Of a stretch of 54,162 nucleotides of DNA, positions 24,724 to 31,412 are shown in pieces; the stretch's first letter is position 1, and each line of letters opens with the position of its first letter. Origin of the DNA: Dyella sp. ASV24 (GTDB lineage: Bacteria; Pseudomonadota; Gammaproteobacteria; Xanthomonadales; Rhodanobacteraceae); assembly GCF_016428905.1 (NCBI RefSeq), contig NZ_JAELTQ010000018.1, forward strand, positions 1 to 54,162. The letters run 5' to 3'. The position numbers and the translations under genes were made by a program. The notes beneath the pieces were generated by a model, which saw only the letters and a program-made list of their open reading frames with translations, was not told the DNA's origin and did no database searches.

Positions 24724-25347
24724 ATGGCCCGTACCCGCTCACGTTTTCGCTGGCTACGGCTTATCGGCTGGGCTATGGCGGCCTGGACAATCGCCGCAGC
24801 CACTATCGCCATCAATGGCTTGCTGACCCGGCCCACGCATGCCGACCTGGCGCTGGTGCTGGGCAACACCGTGACCCGCAGTAATCGCCCGATGCCACGA
24901 CTGGAGGCCCGCCTGCAGGCCGCGCAAGCCCTGTATGCCCGCGGCGGTTGCACCACCATCATGGTCAGCGGCGGCATTGAATCGCATGACGGTCGCAACG
25001 AAGCCGCCGGCATGAAGCAGTGGCTGGTGGAGCACGGTGTGCCGGCGCAGGCCATCGTCGAAGACCCCTACGGAAACAACACGCGTGAGTCGGCGTGGCA
25101 TGCACAAGCGTGGCTCGCTGCACATCACGGACGCAGCGTGGTAGCCGTGTCGCAGTTTTTCCATTTGCCGCGCACCCGACTCGCACTGCGTCAGGCGGGC
25201 GTGCTCGACGCAGGCGGCGATTATCCTCGCCACTGGTTTGGTCGGGATATCTATTCGGTTTACCGCGAAGTACCGGGCTTTCTGGCCTATTGGTTGCAGC
25301 TGGATCAGAGCCGCCCGATTGCTCCTATCAGAGCAATCGGCCGATAA
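24724..25347 (+). CDS. YdcF/ElyC family (DUF218) membrane-anchored protein
   Basis: A 207-residue DUF218 protein. One N-terminal membrane segment (LIGWAMAAWTIAAATIAING, residues ~13-32) precedes the DUF218 domain. That domain has the motifs LALVLGNTV (~42-50), GGCTTIMVSGGIESHDGRNE (~79-98), an acidic NNTRESAWHA block, and VAVSQFFHLPRTRLALRQAG. ElyC-type members affect envelope polysaccharide or lipid carrier metabolism in E. coli, while others have unknown roles. The start has GGAG nine bases upstream. It converges on pssA and the two coding sequences overlap tail to tail by 20 bp. A second family member is cut by the right edge of the window (53559). Confidence 0.82.
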   Translation: MARTRSRFRWLRLIGWAMAAWTIAAATIAINGLLTRPTHADLALVLGNTVTRSNRPMPRLEARLQAAQALYARGGCTTIMVSGGIESHDGRNEAAGMKQWLVEHGVPAQAIVEDPYGNNTRESAWHAQAWLAAHHGRSVVAVSQFFHLPRTRLALRQAGVLDAGGDYPRHWFGRDIYSVYREVPGFLAYWLQLDQSRPIAPIRAIGR

Positions 25348-26722
25348 GGCTATCCAGCCGCACGCGGCGCAAACGGAGCAGCAGCTTGCGTACTTCGGGC
25401 GGATAGCTGCGCGCGCCCGGCAAATCGTGATAGTGCGCCACGCGCGTGGCATGACTGCGTAGCGACTGCCATTCCGCTTCGTGCTGCGCGACGAGCTGGC
25501 GCGACTGATCGCGCAGCAGCAGGCCATTTTCTAGATCCAGCGCCCACGCACGCGGATTGAGGTTGTTGCCGGTGAGCACGGCAATCTCCTCATCCACGAA
25601 CAAGCCCTTGAGGTGATAGGTGTTGTCGCCGTCGCGCCATAGCCACAGATTGAGCTGACCGCTGTCGATGGCGCGCTGGTGCGTGCGCGCGAAGCGGCGC
25701 AGGTTGGCCTCGTACAGATAGGGCAGCAGGCCAATGCGACTGAACGGCTGCTCGGGTGGAATATAGAAATCGTTGGCGGTCTTGTCGCCAACCATGATGT
25801 CCAGCTGGCAACCGCGGCGCAGCAGTTGGCCAATCACGGTGCGCACCGGGCGCGGCAAGTTGAAGTACGGCGTCAGCAGGATCACGCGGCGTTGCGCGCC
25901 ACGCAGAAGGTCCAGCAGGGATTCGTTGAGCACGTTGTCCACGCGCCCGAAACCGGCGAGTGGAATCACGATAACGTCGGCGTGGCGAGGGGCTTCGCTA
26001 TTGCCCGCATACTGCGCCTCTTGCAGCGACTGACGCAGGCGACGAATCGGCTCCTGCAACTCGCGTGAACGCGGCTGTGGCAGGCGATCCAATCGCGGCA
26101 CGGCATCACTGTCGCCAAACTGCTGGTGTACGAAAGCAGCCATGCTGTCCGCCAGCGGCTGGTGGCGAATCAGGTGGTAGCGGTCCAGCCGGTAGCGGCC
26201 ATGCTTCGCGAGGTAGACATCGTTGAGGCTGGCGCCGCTGTAGAGCACCGCGTCATCGATGATGAAGCCTTTCAGGTGCAGCACGCCGAACAGTTCGCGC
26301 GTCTGTACCGGCACGCCACGGATCACCACGCCATCACCGAAACGCTCGGCGTATTGGCGATACATGGCGGCATTGCCTTCGCTACTGCCCTTGCCGATCA
26401 GGCCGCGACGGGCGCGGTGCCAGTCAACGTAGACCTCGATGGAAAGCCCAGGCCGCGCCGCACGGGCAGCGTGCAACGCTTCAAGCACTTCCCGCCCGGC
26501 TTCGTCGTCCTGCAGATACAGAGCCACCAGCACGATGCGCTGCTGTGCCCCTGCGATCAGCGAAAGCAGCGTTTCGCGGAAAGACGCGGGGCCCGCAAGT
26601 GTGGTGATCGCCTCCGCCGGTACAGCGAAATTCGCGTGCGCGGATAAGTCGGGGCCATGCCGCCCGCGCAGGGAGAGCAGTCGGCGGGCAAGGCCGCGTG
26701 GCGAGGGTAACGGTCGATTCAT
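25328..26722 (-). CDS. pssA: CDP-diacylglycerol-serine O-phosphatidyltransferase PssA (PLD superfamily)
   Basis: A 464-residue enzyme closely matching E. coli PssA across its length (DWHRARRGLIG, YSGASLNDVYL, DRYHLIR, GDKTANDFYIP, NNLNPRAWALDLEN). It makes phosphatidylserine from CDP-diacylglycerol and serine, the first step to phosphatidylethanolamine, on the inner face of the membrane. It belongs to the phospholipase D superfamily and has two HxK motifs: HLKGFIIDD in the first half and YHLKGLFVD in the second. Both copies look intact. The ATG at 26722 lacks a clear ribosome site; a TTG six codons upstream is an alternative. It overlaps the opposing YdcF-family gene by 20 bp. Confidence 0.95.
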   Translation of the reverse strand: MNRPLPSPRGLARRLLSLRGRHGPDLSAHANFAVPAEAITTLAGPASFRETLLSLIAGAQQRIVLVALYLQDDEAGREVLEALHAARAARPGLSIEVYVDWHRARRGLIGKGSSEGNAAMYRQYAERFGDGVVIRGVPVQTRELFGVLHLKGFIIDDAVLYSGASLNDVYLAKHGRYRLDRYHLIRHQPLADSMAAFVHQQFGDSDAVPRLDRLPQPRSRELQEPIRRLRQSLQEAQYAGNSEAPRHADVIVIPLAGFGRVDNVLNESLLDLLRGAQRRVILLTPYFNLPRPVRTVIGQLLRRGCQLDIMVGDKTANDFYIPPEQPFSRIGLLPYLYEANLRRFARTHQRAIDSGQLNLWLWRDGDNTYHLKGLFVDEEIAVLTGNNLNPRAWALDLENGLLLRDQSRQLVAQHEAEWQSLRSHATRVAHYHDLPGARSYPPEVRKLLLRLRRVRLDSLIGRLL

Positions 26723-26822
26723 GGGGCGCCATGGTATCAACCCTCCCCCTCATTGGAGGAGCGTGCTCACGCACGGCCCTCGCACCCATGCCGAAGGAGC
26801 CCGTTCCTGAAGGGTTCCTGCA

Positions 26823-27851
26823 CTACTTCTGCGCTTGTTCGTTATCCGACGCGCGGCTCGGTTGCACGTCGATGCTTGCCGTCATGCCGGCCGCCAGAAT
26901 CACGCCCTTGGGCACGCTGTCCTCTTCAATCTCGATGCGTACCGGCACGCGCTGCGCCAGCCGTACCCAGTTGAAGGTGGGATTCACGTCCGCCAGCAGG
27001 TCACGGCCAGTCGGGTTGTCACGATCGGTAATGCCTCGCGCAACGCCCACGATACGGCCCTTCAGGCGCGTGCCGCCGCTCATCAGGCGAATGTCTACGG
27101 TGTCGCCGATGCGCAGGTGCGGCAGCTTGGTTTCCTCGAAATAACCGTAGATGTAGTAGCTGTGCCGATCGATCAGGGCCAGGCGTGGGCTGCCGGTGGC
27201 CGCATAGTCGCCGACGCGCACGTCGAGGTTGGTCACATAGCCGTCCACCGGCGCGCGCACTTCGGTGCGCTCCAGGTCCAGCTTGGCGCGATCCACGGCG
27301 ACTTGCGCCTGCACCACGGCCGCCTCGGCCTGCTCGCGCGACGCATTGGCTTGATGGCCGCTGGCCTGTGCCTGCTCCCAGATGGCGCGCGCGGTCACAG
27401 CCGCCGACTTGGCATCGGTGCGCTCTTCCTTGGGCACCACGTCCGCCAGCTCCTGGCGACGCTGCGCCTGCTCCTGGCGCATGTCGTACTCAGCCTTCCG
27501 CGCGGCGGCACTGGCCAGCACGGCGTCGATGTTGGCGCCGGCGGCCCGCGCCGCAGCCTTGGCGGAGTTGAGGTTGGCCTCCGCCTGCTCCAGTGCGATC
27601 TGATAGCGCTGTGGGTCGATCTCGAAGAGCACGTCGCCCTTCTTCACTTCCGCGTTGTCGATGACCGGCACGCGCGTAACGAGACCGGAGACATCTGGCG
27701 CGATACGCACCACCTCTGCACGCACGCGACCGTCGCGCGTCCATGGCGAGTACATGTAATGCCGCCACAGAAGATGGCAGAGCACGAGCGCCACGATCAC
27801 GACGACCGCGGTGATGGCAAATCGAAGCAGGGCTTGGGGCTGAAATTTCAT
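26823..27851 (-). CDS. HlyD/EmrA-type periplasmic adaptor (membrane fusion protein) of an efflux pump
   Basis: A 342-residue membrane fusion protein related to AaeA. It has one N-terminal membrane anchor (FAITAVVVIVALVLCHLLW), the family motif SPWTRDGRVRAEVVRIAPDV (residues ~34-53), lipoyl half-motifs VDNAEVKKGDVLFEID-like and ERTEVRAPVDGYVTNLDVRV, and a long Ala/Gln/Glu-rich helical hairpin between them (~85-195). It would connect the FUSC-family inner-membrane component to an outer-membrane channel. Gene order (marR, FUSC, DUF1656, HlyD) matches aromatic-acid efflux systems such as AaeXAB. Substrates are inferred to be aromatic acids or drugs. The previous gene ends 9 bp upstream. Confidence 0.9.
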   Translation of the reverse strand: MKFQPQALLRFAITAVVVIVALVLCHLLWRHYMYSPWTRDGRVRAEVVRIAPDVSGLVTRVPVIDNAEVKKGDVLFEIDPQRYQIALEQAEANLNSAKAAARAAGANIDAVLASAAARKAEYDMRQEQAQRRQELADVVPKEERTDAKSAAVTARAIWEQAQASGHQANASREQAEAAVVQAQVAVDRAKLDLERTEVRAPVDGYVTNLDVRVGDYAATGSPRLALIDRHSYYIYGYFEETKLPHLRIGDTVDIRLMSGGTRLKGRIVGVARGITDRDNPTGRDLLADVNPTFNWVRLAQRVPVRIEIEEDSVPKGVILAAGMTASIDVQPSRASDNEQAQK

Positions 27852-27860
27852 ATGGGCGAC

Positions 27861-28061
27861 TCAGGGATACAACAACAGGCCAGCCGCGCCGAACAGCACG
27901 AAGAACACGGCCACGCGGAACAGGGACGGATGCCAGACATAGCGGTACAGGCCATAGCGGCCGACGATGGTGTCGACGACCCAAAGCACAAGCAGGCAGC
28001 CCAGGTAGACCAGCAACATGCCGGGTACCAATGCGTCACCAAGGGCGACTTCAAGAGGCAT
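27861..28061 (-). CDS. DUF1656 (AaeX-like) small membrane protein
   Basis: A 66-residue protein with two membrane segments (GMLLVYLGCLLVLWVV and VAVFFVLFGAAGLLLY) and the DUF1656 pattern RYGLYRYVWHPSLFR between them. AaeX-like proteins always accompany FUSC/HlyD efflux pairs; the function is not defined. Its start lies 11 bp inside the FUSC gene and it ends 9 bp before the HlyD gene, so the three are translated from one message. Confidence 0.87.
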   Translation of the reverse strand: MPLEVALGDALVPGMLLVYLGCLLVLWVVDTIVGRYGLYRYVWHPSLFRVAVFFVLFGAAGLLLYP

Positions 28062-30192
28062 GATCGGTCTCCGATACCTTGACGATGTAAGGGGCGAGCG
28101 CGGACTCGTCGTCGCGCAGCGCTGTACGCAACTGCAGTAGATGCGCCAGCGCCGGCTGGCAGCTTGCGCGGGCTTGCGGCAGCGTCTGCCTGGTCAATGT
28201 AATGGCGTGGTCAACGTCGAGATCTGCCGCCTGCCAACGTGCCTTGTCGGGTGCGTCGTAAAGCTGGGCCAGCGAGTGCACGGCGCGCTGCATGACTTCC
28301 ATGATCGGCGGCGGCAGTTCGGCGTGCAGCATGTCCTGACGCAACTCGATCACTGCGCGACCGGAGTCATGCACGGCCAACGCCCACGACAGCTGGCAGC
28401 GCGACTCGTCGCTACCGGGCTTGGTGTACTGCACGATCTGATGAAGCAGGTCACGATTCTCGCTCTCGAATCGGTACACCAGCCCTTCGAGCGGCGCGGT
28501 GGCCGCTATCGTCACTTGGCGGCGCAGTTGCTGCAGCTGGCGCCTGCGCAGCCATTCCGTACCGATCACGGCAGGAATGATCATGAATGCCACGCCGCAC
28601 ATGATCAGGCCGAACAACGATGCAATGGCATCGTTGAATAGCCGATCCGGCGCGTAAACCATGGGGTTCTTCAACGCCAGGATGGTGGCGAAACCCAGCA
28701 TGTAGCCGGAGCCGATACCCGGCAACGTTGCGTTGCGCGTCGTCAGGTACGGGCCGATCATCAGCAAGGGTCCGCTGGCGAGTATCAGCATGAGGAAGCC
28801 ATCGCTGCCGGGCAACACCCAGAGCACCACGATGAAGGCGGCCAGCATGCCCAGTGCAACGCCGATCCACATATTGACCGTTGCCGCGATCGGTCGCGGC
28901 GATGTCGCAAGCAGTCCACTGAAGACCGTGGCCAGCAGCATCGCCGTAGTTCCAGACGGCCAGTTCGTCACAAGCCAGAACGTGCTGAGCGCAGCCAGGG
29001 TGAGGAACGTGCGGACCACCGCGATGGCTGGTGCGACGAACTCGTTGGCGCGACGGAAGCTGATCCGCTCCACCGTGCCACCCAATGTACCCTGCGTCTC
29101 GCGCAAGGTGGCTTCCAGCGCCGTGAAGTCACGGAGTTCCCTCACAAAGCGATAGAGCAGCGCGGCGCCGCTATCAAACTCCAGCAGCAGCTCCGGATCC
29201 TGGCGCAGCTCCTCACGCAATTGAGCGGCCAGTGCCGGCAACTTGGGCTCGCAAGCTTCCAGACGCGTGGCCATCAGCCGTGGCAAGTGCTGCTCGTCGG
29301 CAGGCGGCGACAGCGCTTCGCCCACGGGCGCATAGAGCTTGATCAGCGCGCCGGCCGTTCGAGGGTGGTTGGTTCGCTGCAAGCGGTTGATCAAGTGGTG
29401 CAGCGACTGAAAGCTGGTGGCCGCCGCCATGTAGCGCACATTGAGCAACTGCATGCGGCTACTGCGTGCACGGGCTTCCGGGTCTTCGAAGATCACCGTG
29501 GAACGCAGGTCTTCGATCTCCACGGCAGCGCGCACAAAGTGAAGATGCGCCTGCTCCATGTCCTCGCGCGGAATGGCGCCACCCAGGCTGCCGCGAGCGA
29601 AATCGATGAAGTGCCCGTAATGCTCCCGCGCCCTGCGTCGCAGCACCTGGCGCAGACGCTCCGGCAAGACCATGTCGCTGACCAGACCCGCCACGACGAT
29701 GCCGAGCATCACCTCGCTCACGCGCATCACGGCCGAATTGAACACTGCGTACGGGTTGTCGATGGCCGGCAGTATCACGATCACGGCGGTATAGCCCGCG
29801 AGCACGAAACCGTAGGACATGAAGTTGCGGTACAGCACTGCACCGCCCGCGCACAGGCCCACCCACAGCGAGAGACTGAACAGGAAAAGCTCACGCTGCT
29901 GCGGAAATACCGTCATCAACAGCAGTGCAAACAAGCTGCCGGTACAGGTACCGATCGTGCGGTAAAAGCTCTTGGCCAACACCATGCCGCTTTGCGGATG
30001 CATCACGATGGATACCGTGATCATGGTGGTGGACGGCTGCTCCAGCTGAAACACCATCGTCAGCCATGCGGCGAGGTAGAACGCCAGCATGCACTTGAAG
30101 ACGAAGATCCAGCCTTGGCGTTCGCCGACGAGAAAATCCCGCAGCCACGGCCAGCGTTGTCGGATCGAAAGATCGGAAGGTACGGCCGACAT
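28051..30192 (-). CDS. FUSC family inner-membrane efflux component (AaeB-like)
   Basis: A 713-residue inner-membrane protein of the fusaric acid resistance / AaeB group. Two membrane bundles can be seen: residues ~30-175 (for example LAFYLAAWLTMVFQLEQPST) and ~395-545 (GVALGMLAAFIVVLWVLPGS). A cytoplasmic helical domain lies between them (~180-385), and a second one follows (~550-700). The duplicated 6-helix-plus-domain plan is typical of FUSC transporters, which export aromatic acids. It lies 3 bp after the marR-type gene and overlaps the DUF1656 gene by 11 bp. The absence of an outer-membrane factor gene here means a shared TolC-like channel is needed. Confidence 0.9.
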   Translation of the reverse strand: MSAVPSDLSIRQRWPWLRDFLVGERQGWIFVFKCMLAFYLAAWLTMVFQLEQPSTTMITVSIVMHPQSGMVLAKSFYRTIGTCTGSLFALLLMTVFPQQRELFLFSLSLWVGLCAGGAVLYRNFMSYGFVLAGYTAVIVILPAIDNPYAVFNSAVMRVSEVMLGIVVAGLVSDMVLPERLRQVLRRRAREHYGHFIDFARGSLGGAIPREDMEQAHLHFVRAAVEIEDLRSTVIFEDPEARARSSRMQLLNVRYMAAATSFQSLHHLINRLQRTNHPRTAGALIKLYAPVGEALSPPADEQHLPRLMATRLEACEPKLPALAAQLREELRQDPELLLEFDSGAALLYRFVRELRDFTALEATLRETQGTLGGTVERISFRRANEFVAPAIAVVRTFLTLAALSTFWLVTNWPSGTTAMLLATVFSGLLATSPRPIAATVNMWIGVALGMLAAFIVVLWVLPGSDGFLMLILASGPLLMIGPYLTTRNATLPGIGSGYMLGFATILALKNPMVYAPDRLFNDAIASLFGLIMCGVAFMIIPAVIGTEWLRRRQLQQLRRQVTIAATAPLEGLVYRFESENRDLLHQIVQYTKPGSDESRCQLSWALAVHDSGRAVIELRQDMLHAELPPPIMEVMQRAVHSLAQLYDAPDKARWQAADLDVDHAITLTRQTLPQARASCQPALAHLLQLRTALRDDESALAPYIVKVSETDHAS

Positions 30193-30195
30193 CGC

Positions 30196-30690
30196 TCAGT
30201 CCCGCTCCAGCTGTGTCAGGAATCGCTTTAGCAGACGCTCCAATTGCACCATTTCGCGAGGTTGCATGCCACCAACCTGTCGCACCAGCAAGGCGCAGAC
30301 ATCGGGCAGGAAACTTTCGATCAAGGCCACGCCGTCCTTGGTCAGCGTGAGCGCCACCTTGCGGCGGTCTTCGTCACTGGCATGACGCGCGATAAGCCCT
30401 TTATCGCACAGCTCATTGGTAAGCCGGGTGATGTTGGCCGACTTCTCGCCCGCTGCATCCGCCAGCTCCGTGGGATGCAAGGTGTAACCCTCGGTCCCGT
30501 ACAACATCATCAGCAGGTTGTACTCGGGGTGATTGATGCCGTAGGGGCGCAGCATGGCGTTCGCGTCGTCGTGCACACGCTTGAAGATGTGCTTGATCAG
30601 CCGGATGAGCACGGCCGCATCCCGCGGGAAGGCGGGATAACGCTGGCGCGTGACCGCCAGTCGCTGTTCGGTGGGGAGAAAGCTGCTCAT
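30196..30690 (-). CDS. MarR family transcriptional regulator of the efflux operon
   Basis: A 164-residue MarR-type winged-helix repressor. The DNA-binding core is at residues ~60-125 (LHPTELADAAGEKSANITRL, wing DEDRRKVALTLTKDG); flanking helices form the dimer interface. It is the first gene of the unit, 3 bp before the FUSC gene, which implies autoregulation together with the pump. The start at 30690 is chosen because the frame upstream reads through the AT-rich promoter, with its many Tyr/Ile codons. Directly upstream lies TACATATATGTA (30709-30720), a likely binding site. The inducer is probably an aromatic compound, as usual for MarR; this is an inference. Confidence 0.9.
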   Translation of the reverse strand: MSSFLPTEQRLAVTRQRYPAFPRDAAVLIRLIKHIFKRVHDDANAMLRPYGINHPEYNLLMMLYGTEGYTLHPTELADAAGEKSANITRLTNELCDKGLIARHASDEDRRKVALTLTKDGVALIESFLPDVCALLVRQVGGMQPREMVQLERLLKRFLTQLERD

Positions 30691-30708
30691 GACGCGGCGC
30701 CCAAATAG

Positions 30709-30731
30709 TACATATATGTAATATATATATG
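30709..30731 (-). promoter_or_regulatory. AT-rich palindromic operator/promoter of the marR-efflux operon
   Basis: TACATATATGTA (30709-30720) is a perfect 12-bp palindrome, and ACATATAT (30710-30717) with ATATATGT (30724-30731) forms a second, wider dyad. The AT-only stretch is striking in this GC-rich DNA. On the minus strand TTCACA followed after 17-19 bp by TGTACTAT could be the promoter. It lies 19 bp before the MarR start codon. Confidence 0.6.
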
Positions 30732-30785
30732 TGAATTTTATGCCTCTCCCCGGCGGGCATGCAAGAGCGTCGACCTGCGCACGTG

Positions 30786-30810
30786 AAAAAGGCGCCACGA
30801 AGGCGCCTTT
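30786..30810 (-). terminator. Rho-independent terminator after the lipoprotein gene
   Basis: A 9-bp stem (AAAGGCGCC 30788-30796, GGCGCCTTT 30802-30810) with a 5-nt loop; on the minus strand it is followed by a run of five T. It ends the DUF4156-like gene before the marR promoter. Confidence 0.8.
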
Positions 30811-30887
30811 GGGATGATGCTAGTGAGCGGCCCGCCGCTCACCCCGGCAGAACCGGGGCGACGATGACGGCGTCGCGACGCGATCGG

Positions 30888-31313
30888 TCAGTTGCCCTTG
30901 ACCGGATACGTCTCGAACGCGCCAGGCGCCGCCGTGCCCGACGGGGCCGGGCTCGGGTTCGCCGGGTTGGCAGGGCGAGCTGACGGCGCCAGTTGGGCGT
31001 TGCCGCACTGGTAAGCGCCCCATGGCTGCGAGCCGTCCTTCGGATCGGCCAGCGGCTTGACGGTATCGGCGTGCATCTTGGCGGCTTCGTTGCGCGCCAT
31101 CACTTCCAGCTCGTCGCGCACCTTGATGTCGTTGCGATTGACCGGGCCCACGTGATCCATCACGGACACGGTGACCTTGCCCAGGTCATGGCATGAAGAC
31201 ACATCGCCGCTCCAGGCCGTGCGGACGTTCTTCCCGGCATCGTCCAGCGTGATGCCATAGGTGCACGCGCCGAGCAGCGCGATGGGAACGAGCAACAGCA
31301 GGGTCTTGCGCAT
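30888..31313 (-). CDS. DUF4156-like lipoprotein
   Basis: A 141-residue lipoprotein. The signal peptide ends in a lipobox (PIALLGAC, Cys17). The mature part has the pattern TLDDAGKNVRTAW, SCHDLGKVTVSV with a second Cys, then VRDELEVMARNEAAKMHADT, which resembles DUF4156, a family of small outer-membrane lipoproteins without known role. A third cysteine occurs in YQCGNAQL, so a disulfide is possible. The C-terminal ~35 residues are Pro/Ala-rich. The start has GGAG seven bases upstream. The M16 protease gene lies upstream on the same strand but a terminator (31330-31364) separates them. Confidence 0.75.
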   Translation of the reverse strand: MRKTLLLLVPIALLGACTYGITLDDAGKNVRTAWSGDVSSCHDLGKVTVSVMDHVGPVNRNDIKVRDELEVMARNEAAKMHADTVKPLADPKDGSQPWGAYQCGNAQLAPSARPANPANPSPAPSGTAAPGAFETYPVKGN

Positions 31314-31329
31314 GGATAACTCCGCGACA

Positions 31330-31364
31330 GGGAAATAAAGAAGCCGGGCGGTCCCCCGCCCGGC
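31330..31364 (-). terminator. Rho-independent terminator after the M16 protease gene
   Basis: An 8-bp perfect GC stem (GCCGGGCG 31343-31350, CGCCCGGC 31357-31364) is followed on the minus strand by TTCTTTATTT. Located 49 bp after the M16 stop codon. Confidence 0.75.
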
Positions 31365-31412
31365 CTCCATCCTAACTCGGGGACGTGAACCGGTCCCCAC
31401 AGAATCTCACGA

